Positions 33,940 through 42,740 of a stretch of DNA of 64,000 nucleotides are shown here, in pieces (the stretch's first letter is position 1; each line of letters opens with the position of its first letter). Both the position numbers and the translations under genes were made by a program. The stretch spans positions 11,784,099-11,848,098 of the forward strand of contig CM071574.1 in NCBI GenBank assembly GCA_036426205.1, written 5' to 3'. The notes beneath the pieces were generated by a model. It was not told the DNA's origin. It worked only from the letters and a program-made list of their open reading frames with translations, and did no database searches. This DNA is from Ascaphus truei. Taxonomy: Eukaryota; Chordata; Amphibia; Anura; Ascaphidae.

Positions 33940-34035
33940 TGACCTTAGGAAGAGAGGAAAACTCTCGAAGGCTTGTCCTATGACATAAATTGTTAGTCCA
34001 AATAAAAAAGCTATCACCTAATACTGAAGAACTCA
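33940..34035 (+). repeat. Penelope-related repeat fragment with hammerhead-like hairpin
   Basis: CTTAGGAAGAGAG, GAAAA, CTCTCGAAGGCTTGTCC, then AATAAAAAAGCTATCACC. The order (AGGAA, 5-bp GAGAG/CTCTC hairpin, CGAA) is the hammerhead-like layout in worn form. A weaker relative lies at 13020-13145. Confidence 0.4.
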
Positions 34036-34074
34036 CTTATTCAGTCGCAACTGGACAAACACGGCTATTTCCAT

Positions 34075-34094
34075 TATATATATATATATACACA

Positions 34095-34156
<62 letters not shown>
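34075..34156. repeat. (TA)n microsatellite with CACAGTG interruption
   Basis: TA repeat broken once by CACAGTG. Confidence 0.95.
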
Positions 34157-34159
<3 letters not shown>

Positions 34160-34228
34160 GAGGTATCAGTACCGTGTTAGCCGAGCTTCAATAATCAAAA
34201 AATAAATAGATGATACCGTTCTGTGTCT

Positions 34229-34232
<4 letters not shown>
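34157..34232 (-). repeat. interspersed repeat, inverted relative to 58212-58275
   Basis: On the minus strand: GACACAGAACGGTATCATC, TTTTTTGATTATTGAAGCTC, GGCTAACACGGTACTGATAC. The same blocks lie on the + strand at 58212-58275. Both copies directly adjoin TA-rich sequence on the CTCTAC side. Confidence 0.75.

Positions 34233-34262
<30 letters not shown>
34233..34262. repeat. (TA)n microsatellite
   Basis: TA repeat directly left of copy A4. Confidence 0.95.
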
Positions 34263-34266
<4 letters not shown>

Positions 34267-34355
34267 AATATAGCTGTATGCTCATCTGCATGTCTTAGGC
34301 AGGTCTGCAACCCCACCTTTCCCTATTATCACCCAGCATACAGCACTTCCACTGC

Positions 34356-34386
34356 AGCAAGGGATTCTGGGAAATGACATGCAAAT
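34356..34386 (-). promoter_or_regulatory. octamer plus Staf/ZNF143-like site (DSE-like), copy A4
   Basis: On the minus strand ATTTGCAT (34386-34379), then TTCCCAGAATCCCTTGCT (34373-34356). Same layout and spacing as in copies A3, A5 and A6. Confidence 0.6.
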
Positions 34387-34509
34387 GAGCACACAGTGTC
34401 ACTTTTTGCCTCAATAACCATTTTTAACATGGTTCCCTATAGGCCTAAGCTTGCTGCATGGTCACAGCTTTGAGCACAGCCAGGGTTAAGGTGCATACCC
34501 AGAAAACCA

Positions 34510-34554
34510 CCCACAGACAGCTGTTTCGACCTTGATGGGTCTCATCAGTGTGGG
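34510..34554 (-). ncRNA. hammerhead ribozyme, complete core (copy A4)
   Basis: On the minus strand: stem I CCCACA (34554-34549) with TGTGGG (34515-34510), six Watson-Crick pairs. Core CTGATGA at 34548-34542. Stem II GACC (34541-34538) with GGTC (34531-34528) around the loop CATCAA. GAAA at 34527-34524. Stem III ACA-GC-TGT. Triplet GUC, with the predicted cut between 34516 and 34515. Relative to copy A3, the U-G pair in stem I is C-G here, a compensating type of change. All core positions fit the consensus. Confidence 0.92.
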
Positions 34555-34613
34555 GTTGATTTTACTGGGAATGCAAGAGAGGCTTATGGGATAGGCTAAA
34601 CCATAATACTGAG

Positions 34614-34628
34614 TTAAGTTATGGTGAG
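34614..34628 (-). promoter_or_regulatory. PSE-like block, copy A4
   Basis: On the minus strand CTCACCATAACTTAA. It resembles the vertebrate snRNA proximal sequence element and lies 59 bp upstream of the hammerhead stem I. snRNA-type start sites lie about that far from a PSE, which would put the start near the ribozyme. Confidence 0.55.
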
Positions 34629-34735
34629 TAAAAAAAGTGACAAAAACCCTCCGCAGGAAAGCAAATATGCTAGCCTAGCCTATAGGGAACCATGTTAAAA
34701 ATGGTTATTGAGGCAAAAAGTGACACAGTGTGCTC

Positions 34736-34766
34736 ATTTGCATGTCATTTCCCAGAATCCCTTGCT
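34736..34766 (+). promoter_or_regulatory. octamer plus Staf/ZNF143-like site (DSE-like), copy A5
   Basis: ATTTGCAT (34736-34743) and TTCCCAGAATCCCTTGCT (34749-34766). The PSE-like block of the following unit starts at 34897, 131 bp further on, similar to the DSE to PSE distance in vertebrate snRNA genes. Confidence 0.6.
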
Positions 34767-34896
34767 GCAGTGGAAGTGCTGTATGCTGGGTGATAATGGG
34801 AAAGGTGGGTTGCAGACCTGCCTAAGACATGCAGATGAGCATACAGCTATATTTGCATATTTGCTTTCCTGTGGAGGGTTTTTGTCACTTTTTTTA

Positions 34897-34911
34897 CTCA
34901 CCATAACTTAA
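34897..34911 (+). promoter_or_regulatory. PSE-like block, copy A5
   Basis: CTCACCATAACTTAA, followed by CTCAGTATTATGG. Identical to the copy A4 block. Confidence 0.55.
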
Positions 34912-34924
34912 CTCAGTATTATGG

Positions 34925-34928
<4 letters not shown>

Positions 34929-34970
<42 letters not shown>

Positions 34971-35026
34971 TATATATATAAATATATATATATAAATAAA
35001 TAAATATATATATATATAAATACATA
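34929..35026. repeat. (TA)n with (AAAT)n interruptions
   Basis: TA repeat mixed with AAATAAATA units, directly right of copy A5. Confidence 0.93.
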
Positions 35027-37027
35027 GATGTAGCAGACTTCCTTTTTCCCACTGATAATTAAACAAATCCTATAACACAAAATATGACTGAGTTTCCATA
35101 TGATTGAATGGCAGTGATAACATAGAATATCACATAAAATTCCACCATATCACACCAGAGGGAGCATTACAGATTGCTATATCTGTTTACACACACAAGC
35201 ACACAAGCTCTGAATTGGAGAATGTAGCACAATTAGAAAACGCAATTACAAGTGGAAATAATTTCGTTGTTGCATATGAATAATTATTATACTGTACTTA
35301 ACATTTTATTCTTATATACTGTAGATATTGTCAGTATTTACAAATAACTAATGTGTAGTATATTCAAACATGTTGTTCATAAGATAATTTAAAACATTTT
35401 CTTTCTTTTTCAATCACTTTGGGAAACAACTTATATCCCAAAACAAACTGGCACCTACTGTACTCAGGTGAGAAAGTATTTGGGGATACAGTATAGAATG
35501 TCCAGTAAATTTTAAAAAACAAAAAGGAAAACTTTTATAAAATGTAGATCGGGTATAATGTGTCCAAAATATTAAAGTAATTAGTGCTTTCCTATATCAT
35601 TTGACTTCTGAATATTTTGAAACCACATTTCCAGCTTCTATTATCTTTCATAAGCTTAGGGATTCATCCATGAATGTGCTGCCATCTTGTCTGTGTGAAA
35701 CCAACCATGCACATTCATTTACAACTCATTCACTAAACATTGTAGATATATAACATAACATGTATCTGAAGCTTCTGTTAGTAATGCATTCTCTGGGAAA
35801 TGATTATGTTAAAATGACATAGGAGTCTATGTATCAATGTTTCTATTTTGGTGTAATTGAGCACATAACTAATTATATATTCCATATTTCTGAGGAAGCA
35901 CATTAGGGTATCTGACAGGTTTAAGTGTCCTGAGACCTTGCAGGTTTTTTTTTTAGGCTAAACAAATATGTTGGCCATCCATGCTCTAGATACTATTACA
36001 TATGCAGACAACCCCAGATATGCAAGTGATACATTGACCCAAAGATCTTGATATGTTGACACCAAGAGACAAGACATACAAGTCAAATTCTGTCTTTTTT
36101 AATGGTAGAATAGCCTTTTAAGTTCCCTAATAAACATACCCCATTAACATTTATATTGACTTCAACAATGTTTTACGTGCCATGAATCGATTTTACTGGA
36201 ACAGCGATTCAATCTGATGAATATGCACCTGATATATGAAGATCGACTGTGCATTCATTAAATGTATATATAGCTATAAAATAATGCACATTTGCTCCCC
36301 TCCCCCCTCAAAAAAAAATAAACATTTTTTTAAGGAATAATTAATAAAGATGATAGAAATGTATGCACCAAAAAGAAACATTATGAAGCAAAAGCCTTGA
36401 CCGGGGGGGCGCGCATCCCCCCCCCCCCTTGAATAAGATAAGATTGGCTGCAAGTGCAGCCATGGGCAGCACAGGGGAGAGGCCGCGGGATATAGGCTAG
36501 CAGCCAGGAGCAGAAAACGATCACTTGCTCTTGGGCTGCAGCGGTTTCCCACCCACCCATCCCTAGAACAAAAGTTTTAACTAATGTTTGGACAACGTTG
36601 TTAACATGTTTCTCTTTTACAGGGTAAAACCTGAAATACTCTTTGAACAAACAAGGACTGAAGTTCCTGAAGGAGGGGTCAGTTTGACCAAGTTGCTTTG
36701 TCGCTGCGGCAGTTGGGGGGCGGGGGGGGAAGGGGTAGGTGCTTTTCCTTGCCAGAAGGGGCTCGGGGCTGTTAAAGCTGGGGGTTGAAGCAAGGGGGCA
36801 AGTCACCGGAAAGTACTTCCAGGTGACCTCTCGCGACGCCGGCCCTAGGCCCGGCAGGCAGTTGGCTTAACCCATCACCGAGCATTCTGGCAGTTACGCT
36901 ATCTCCAGTTATAAATAAAGCAGCAGCCTTTATAACTCCAGACAGTGTCTTCTCGTTATTCATGTGTTATGTGTGGGTAGCGTTAAAGGGAAAAGGGGGG
37001 GGGGGGGAGCTCATGACTCCTTGGTCA

Positions 37028-37029
<2 letters not shown>
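35027..37029. other. anonymous DNA
   Basis: AT-rich without recognisable elements to about 36.3 kb. Then a GC-richer stretch with CCGGGGGGGCGCGC and a C-run (36402-36429) and G-runs at 36714-36729 and 36999-37009. Open frames at 36274-36963 track these runs and have no domain. Confidence 0.5.

Positions 37030-37060
<31 letters not shown>
37030..37060. repeat. (TA)n microsatellite
   Basis: TA repeat directly left of copy A6. Confidence 0.95.
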
Positions 37061-37061
<1 letters not shown>

Positions 37062-37158
37062 CAACTGTAAATATTACTGTATGTTCATTTGCATGTCTTA
37101 GACAGGTCTGCAACCCTGTCTTTCCCCATTGTCACCCAGCATCCAGCCCTTCCACTGC

Positions 37159-37189
37159 AGCAAGGGATTCTGGGAAATGACATGCAAAT
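37159..37189 (-). promoter_or_regulatory. octamer plus Staf/ZNF143-like site (DSE-like), copy A6
   Basis: On the minus strand ATTTGCAT (37189-37182), then TTCCCAGAATCCCTTGCT (37176-37159), same spacing as the other copies. Confidence 0.6.
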
Positions 37190-37314
37190 GAGCACTCAGT
37201 GCCACCTTTTGTCTCAAGCTCGTATTACACAAGCCAATCCTCAAGCCAATGCATGCTGTTTTAAACACAGCTTTTAAACAGAGGCAGGGATGAGATGCAA
37301 AGCCATTAAACCTA

Positions 37315-37357
37315 CTCACATACATGTTTCAACCTTGATGGGTATCATCAGTGTGAG
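37315..37357 (-). ncRNA. hammerhead ribozyme, nearly complete (copy A6)
   Basis: On the minus strand: stem I CTCACA (37357-37352) with TGTGAG (37320-37315), six Watson-Crick pairs. Core CTGATGA intact. Stem II TACC/GGTT, with the first pair lost (U-U) and three pairs kept. GAAA present. Stem III shortened to ACATGT. Triplet GUA, also allowed. Relative to copy A4, both partners of one stem I pair changed together (C-G to U-A). Confidence 0.8.
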
Positions 37358-37412
37358 GCTGGTCTTAATGTCAAAGCAGGTTTGAGACTAGACTAGGTAA
37401 TCACCACTGTCA

Positions 37413-37428
37413 TTAAGGTTATGGTGGG
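37413..37428 (-). promoter_or_regulatory. PSE-like block, copy A6
   Basis: On the minus strand CCCACCATAACCTTAA, 55 bp upstream of the hammerhead stem I. Confidence 0.5.
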
Positions 37429-37527
37429 TAAAAAAAAGTGACAAAAACCCTCCACAGTAAAGCATAAAGCAACTGTAAATATTACTGTATGTTCATTTGC
37501 ATGTCTTAGACAGGTCTGCAACCCTGT

Positions 37528-37546
37528 CTATATATATATATATATA
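37528..37546. repeat. (TA)n microsatellite
   Basis: TA repeat directly right of copy A6. Confidence 0.93.
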
Positions 37547-37904
37547 GGCAAAAAAAGGAATAACACCAACAACGGATCATCTTGCATTTCAGGTTAAAAC
37601 TGATACAAATCTGAAATTAGGCATTATTTGCTATTGAGTTCCACTACTACTTCTAGCAACCCAGCCAAATGCAGGAGACAAAGGCAACACAAGGAGAGAA
37701 CGGAAACTTAAAAAGGAGCAATATACCAAAAGTTCAAATGTTTCCATTTTTTTCAAATTATTGTTGACACTGATAAACACTGTTTTTTTTTTTTTTTTAA
37801 ATAAAATGAAAACAACGGAAAAACAAAACAGATACACACTTCTTTTATTAAAACATACATACAGAAAACCAGAATTCCTAGTTCATACTGTATATTAAAT
37901 ACGT
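37547..37904. other. anonymous DNA
   Basis: No feature apart from a T-run at 37784-37798. Confidence 0.5.
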
Positions 37905-38180
37905 TATGGTGAGTTAAAAAAGGTTTACTGGCTAGGGACGTCTTTAACCAAGGCTGTGCTGAAAAGCTGTGTAATGCGACAGGCGGAAGCTTATAGGTGT
38001 CCATGAAAAAATGGCTTTGAAGAAAAATTTGCTACTGTGTTGTCATTTGCATGTCATTTCCCAGAATGCCTAGCTACAGTTGAAGCATTGTATGCTGGGA
38101 GATAATGGTAAAATGCAGGGTTGCAGACCTGTGTAAGAGATGTGAATGTGCTCGTAACGTCATATTTTTCTTTGCTAGTT
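37905..38180 (+). repeat. hammerhead repeat (family A), copy A7, truncated
   Basis: Starts with an inverted scrap of the PSE-like region (GTTATGGTGAGTT), then joins the unit just after the cleavage site (GGTTTACTGGCTAGG) and continues through GGCTGTGCTGAAAAGCTGTG, ATTTGCAT, TTTCCCAGAATGCC and GGGTTGCAGACCTGTGTAAG. No ribozyme. As in copy A2, the break is a few bases after the predicted cleavage site. Confidence 0.8.
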
Positions 38181-39898
38181 GATATATAGCTTTCTAATAG
38201 CATAAATACAATTTCATAAATTATTCTGAGTTTGGAGGCCAGGCAAAATGAACATAACACAGAAGCACCAATATGCTAAACATTGCAAATTAAAACTAGT
38301 TTCAAAGAGTTTACCGTATACTGACATTAAAATACATTTATACCTCACATATTTTGTAACACAGAGATTACAAACAATATATACGCATTAAAATGAAATG
38401 ACAAATAAAATATTAAATAATTGTCTTGAATCTTTCGCTTATTATTCATGAATTTTAGAAGTATAATTATTAAAAGCAATCTATCTCCACTTCCTCAAAC
38501 AGAAAAATCAATGTGTGTTACCACTTTAAGATAAAGTGCTTCAAATTAAGTGCTTCAAATGTCTTTTTTTTCTGAGTTATTCTTAGGTGAAAAAATATAA
38601 ACCATTGTAAATCCCCACACATTCTGCATAATTGCTAGCATGGTAACAAAGTGTAATTGAAAGGCGGACATCATAAAGTGCACCTTTCCTTGTAGAGTAC
38701 GGAGATGGGATCAATGCATTTGGTCCTGTCTATTCCCAAATGAAAGCAATTGGTTGGAATTGGTAAATATACCATTAAGCAAAAACATTTTTGTTTAAAG
38801 GCATTCAGACAACTCCAGTCCTAAAGAGCTACCAAGAGGTCAGGAGAGGCCCAGAAGCAAAGAAAGCCCTTAGTTATACTGCACTCTGCTTTCTGCACCA
38901 GCCTCTGGGAGACCAGTTAATATCCGCTCTCCGTGAGTGAGTTAATACATACAGATACACATCCACTTATGTACTACTGCCTGTATATAAGTATATAGAT
39001 AAGTGTGTGTTGTATACCCATGCTGTATGCATGTGTATAATTTAATACATTTCTTTCCGTACTACAATAACTTACAGTATGCAGCGAGCAGGTAGTATTT
39101 GCTCCCCAGGCTAAAACTTTCTGGCTAGCCTCTGGAGACTGGTGACAGTGGTGACAATAGTGTAGCCCCCTCTTGGATGGCTACTGTTTCTATAAGGGGT
39201 TAACTGCCTTAAGGGGTTACTCAGGGTTCGCCTTGATCTTTCTCCCTTGTGACCAGTGATATCATCATAGGAAGAGGGTATATATAGACCCACCCTTTGT
39301 TCTAGAAGCAGGTTCTTCAGGGTTCTGACTGGGGTCCTCAACTTAAGTCCTGTATATAGAATTTCTATGTATCCAGTCTGCAGCTGTGTCTACTGTATGT
39401 CACTGCCTATTGTTTTCCAGTTTTAGTAACATGCCCGATCATTAGCCAGCATCTGTTTAAGGATCAGAAAGTTTACGTTTGCAGAAGAAAGATGCTGCAC
39501 CGTCCTCAAAGTGTTGCCTATACTGCAACCTGTACTCTCTCTGGATTGGCTCAATCAATTAAGCGAGTCAATTACTACTGTAGCATCACTGGCTCCCTGC
39601 AACCTATTCCGCGAGGCCCTTATGCAGTGGGTAACTAGGCCACTGTACCTTCTCTGGATAGGACCGTAACCTACTAAAGGATGATTTCCTGAAAGTAGTA
39701 TTTGCCACGTGTATTGTGAATGTCTATGGGGGAGATATAGTCCAGCAATAGGTTACCTGGGGCTCCAAAAAATTCTTGAACACCATACAGTATATTCGTG
39801 TAAAAACTTCTTAGAACAACAAATGGATGAACTATTCCTAGAATTATAACTCATTAATGTGGAGTTAGAGGGGGGCTGATTACATTGGAGATAGCACC
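38181..39898. other. anonymous DNA
   Basis: No coding or classified mobile sequence. The open frame 39111-39341 (minus) shows no domain. Confidence 0.5.
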
Positions 39899-39900
39899 TA

Positions 39901-40130
39901 CAGCTCAACCCCCTTATAACGCTGTGCTTGGGGTCCAAAGAATCACATCGCGCTATCAGCAGATTGCATTAGAAATAATGTACAATTGTATGCATTGTAC
40001 AGTAAAGTATTTAAGATACCAATAATCGTGTTGTAAAGTATTCATAAATACGAAAATTGGGAGCCACGCTTGCATCGCGTTATAAGCGGAATCGCGTTGT
40101 AGCGGATTGCCTTATAACGGGGTTGAGCTG
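39901..40130. mobile_element. Tigger-like miniature element, family 2
   Basis: A 230-bp element that begins CAGCTCAACCCCCTTATAAC and ends CCTTATAACGGGGTTGAGCTG, flanked by TA on both sides (39899-39900 and 40131-40132). TA target and terminal style fit Tc1/mariner-Tigger miniature elements. Further internal repeats read CGCGTTATAAGCGG and CGCGTTGTAGCGG. Non-coding. Confidence 0.9.
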
Positions 40131-40238
40131 TATTTAGACATTTATATTGTCAATATGTTATCAACCCTTACCAGGTGCATAAATATTCTCCCAAACCTAG
40201 TATATACAGCTTACAGCTTACCCACTCCACTAGAGTAT

Positions 40239-40829
40239 AAGGGCCTCATGCAGAGAGCATCGTTATTTCGAAATTCGCCATTTTGTTCCAAATTTCGCGC
40301 AGAACCGGAGAAAATGGTGAGTTACGAAAAACGCGCCATTTTGTTTTTCTATTGCTAAAATCGCCTGCGGCTGGCGAGAACCCCATCTCGCCATTTTTAA
40401 AACTCTCCGAATGCAGAGAGGTGCGAACGGCATGTAGCGGCTGTTCGCGCCAAGAAAATGGCGCGATCTCGCATTTTTGCCGCGCCAGGAAAAGATTGCA
40501 AGATGGCGCTCGCCGCCTATAGTACTATAGTACTTTAATAGGCGGCGAGCGCCATCTTGCCATTTTTCTGGCGCGGCAAAAAAGCGAGAGTATCGCGCCA
40601 TTTTCTTGGCGCGAACAGCCGCTACATGCCGTTCGCACCTCTCTGCATTCGGAGAGTTTTAAAAATGGCGAGATGGAGGTCTCGCCAGCCGCGAGGCGAG
40701 TTTTAGCAATAGAAAAAAACAAATGGCGCGTTTTTCGTAACTCGCCCATTTTCTGCCGGTTTCTGCGCGAAATTGTACAAAACATAATGGCGAATTTCGA
40801 AATAACGATGCTCTCTGCATGAGGCCCTT
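40239..40829. mobile_element. 591-bp foldback element (AAGGGCCTCATGCAGAG ends)
   Basis: The two halves are reverse complements over almost the whole length. The centre is near 40534, within CTATAGTACTATAGTAC, so arms are about 290 bp. Ends read AAGGGCCTCATGCAGAGAG and CTCTCTGCATGAGGCCCTT, with AGTAT on each side (40234-40238 and 40830-40834) as a possible 5-bp target duplication. Motifs AAAATGGCG and GGCGCGAACAGCC recur in both arms. A relative with the same ends but another interior lies at 61207-61688. Open frames in the arms mirror each other and are not genes. Confidence 0.9.
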
Positions 40830-40942
40830 AGTATGCAAACAAGTGATAAATAGAGAACAAAATCTCTTACTCACATCTTCCGTTGTAGCTGTGCTCTGAT
40901 ATTGTAGTAGATGAAAAAGGAATACTCCGGCGTGCGACTCTG

Positions 40943-41104
40943 CTGGAAAAAGTGCAGGCAAAATGTTGAGATGTAGCCATGCACCACCATCCACTCAATT
41001 GGAAAAAGAGGGTGACCAAATGTTGTTCACAATAACCTGGTTACCCTCTTTTTCAATTGAGCGGATGGTGGTACGTCGCTACATGTCTACATTTTGCCTG
41101 AATG
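40943..41104. repeat. inverted repeat, ~75-bp arms
   Basis: CAGGCAAAATGT, then ACCACCATCC, then CTCAATTGGAAAAAGAGGGT in the left arm are mirrored by ACCCTCTTTTTCAATTGAGC, GGATGGTGGT and ACATTTTGCCTG in the right arm. The centre is near 41024. Confidence 0.85.
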
Positions 41105-41440
41105 TCTATGGGAACTGTTTTTGGACGGCTGTTCAATAAACACCTTATCTTTTATAAAAGTTCCTGGCGCCCGTTTCTGTATTGAACTTTCATCCATGCC
41201 CAGCTAGCACTTACCCACACACCATCTATATGGCTAGAGACTGAGCCTTTTACCTTACAGACTAATCTGATGTAACACAATTCATAGCCGCGGAATGGGT
41301 GTTACAATAGTAACACCCTGATTAAAATGTCCATTACTAAAAACCTAAATGAATGATGTATCAAAAGTTAATTGTAGATTTTTTTAAAGTTGACATTAAG
41401 GGAGGCAGAAATCAGAAATGCGGGAGGTAAAGGCTAAGCA
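41105..41440. other. anonymous DNA
   Basis: No feature recognised. Confidence 0.5.
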
Positions 41441-41673
41441 CACGGGTGCTCAACTTCAGTCCTCAAGTCCCCCAACAGGTCAGGTTTTCAGGATATCCCA
41501 GCTTCACCATAGGTGGCTCCATCAGTCCCTGCTTCAGCACAGGTGGCTCAATCAGAGACCCAGTCTTCGACTGTGACTCTGATTGAGCTACCTGTGCTGA
41601 AGCTGGAATATCCTGAAAACCTGACCTGTTGGGGGTGGAGGGGGTGGCTTGAGGACTGTAGTTAGCACCCCTG
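41441..41673. mobile_element. hAT-type miniature element, family 1, copy 3
   Basis: A 233-bp copy that begins CACGGGTGCTCAACTTCAG and ends GTTAGCACCCCTG. Flanking octamers GCTAAGCA (41433-41440) and GCTTAGCA (41674-41681) match at 7 of 8. It contains an extra internal duplication of the CAGCTTCACCATAGGTGGCT / CTGCTTCAGCACAGGTGGCT block. Confidence 0.9.
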
Positions 41674-41681
41674 GCTTAGCA

Positions 41682-42740
41682 TACTGTAGTTCATTTCTAT
41701 AAAGGAAAAAATCATGAAACTGTAAATGATTATCTTCTATATATTAGCTTTTAAACTATTCTATAAATAAGGAAAATTGTAATACAGATGTGCAGAAAAT
41801 AATGTAGATGCAATCAGTAGAGATTACAGTTCTGTAAGGAGTGTGGTGCTTTTGTGCCATTGAAACCTCAGATTACAACTGGTATCTACTGTACGTTCAC
41901 TGAATCCGTAAATGGCTTTTAGAAAAATGTTGAAAGAACATAAAATGGACTGATTTTGCTTTAAGCACAGTTAGGTTGATTATACAAAATTGCTGTCTAA
42001 ACTGGGCTCAAATGTGTACTTATGAGATGGATTTTATACGAGCACAGATGAATAACAAAAAAACAATAAATAACAGCTATATTACCTGTACACGGATAAC
42101 TTTCTAAGTGTAATAAAATATGCTTCCAATTCAAGTGTTTAATATTTCTTTCACGCCAATGAATTTTCTGAATATTTCCGAGTATTTTGATACACTAATA
42201 ATTTAGAGAAAAAACATCATCAAAATATTTATTGTCCCCTTTCTACAACAAATCTTAATATATTATTTTGCTTTTATTACATAGCAGTGAGCTGATCTTT
42301 TACATAATTGTTGCTTCACAGTGAAAGCATTGAAGTTTTTTTTTAAACATGAAGTCGGATCTTATTTTGTGAGTTACATTTTTGGTCCATTATAGAAGTC
42401 ATTACCTACAACAAATGTATGCAACTTTGGGTATTTTGCATATTGGCCAAGTCCATAGTTACCTCTATCGAACAATATGGACAATTAGTTTTTTTTCCCA
42501 TCTTGCACCAGGGCCCACCAGTGCCACGTTCCACCACTGCTAAACTCATCCATTTTTTCAGTTTTGGCAACTATAAGCGGAATAATGCTACCCACCTTCT
42601 CGCTCTGTTTCCGACAATTCATGCCTTAACTAGCATGCTAGGAGGTACACATTGTTTCCTAGTGAGAGGGCACAGGGGCGGGTGGGTGGGGGTGTGTTTG
42701 AATATATAAATACACAGTAGATGAGAGACCCGGCGTTGCC
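41682..42740. other. anonymous AT-rich DNA
   Basis: No feature recognised. The open frame 42419-42709 shows no domain. Confidence 0.5.

Larger units (their letters stand above)
34263..34665 (-). repeat. hammerhead repeat (family A), copy A4, full unit
   Basis: A complete unit of about 403 bp on the minus strand. In sense order: TGCTTTCCTGCGGAGGG, a T-rich stretch, the PSE-like block (34614-34628), 59 bp, the hammerhead (34554-34510), GGCTGTGCTCAAAGCTGTG, the octamer (34386-34379), the Staf-like site (34373-34356), GATAATAGGGAAAGG, GGTTGCAGACCTGCCTAAG and AGCTATATTTGC, which runs into (TA)n. A partial copy in opposite orientation (34672-34928) adjoins its start. No open frame spans it. This copy gives the clearest picture of the unit. 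Confidence 0.92.
34672..34928 (+). repeat. hammerhead repeat (family A), copy A5, partial
   Basis: Starts within the unit at CTAGCCTATAGGGAACCATG, downstream of the ribozyme, and runs through the octamer (34736-34743), Staf-like site (34749-34766), GGTTGCAGACCTGCCTAAG, TATATTTGCATATTTGC, then into the start of the next unit with TCCTGTGGAGGG and the PSE-like block (34897-34911). It ends in ATGG before (TA)n. This copy shows that units are joined head to tail: the end of one unit is followed by the start of the next. Confidence 0.9.
37061..37527 (-). repeat. hammerhead repeat (family A), copy A6, 1.15 units
   Basis: A 467-bp insertion that contains slightly more than one unit. The first 61 bp at 37061 (starting GCAACTGTAAATATTACTG) recur without visible difference at 37469, a period of 408 bp. 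On the minus strand the order is: octamer, TTTACTGTGGAGGG, PSE-like block, hammerhead, octamer, Staf-like site, end. Both ends abut (TA)n. A unit longer than one with identical ends is what copying from a circular or tandem RNA template would give. Confidence 0.92.
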
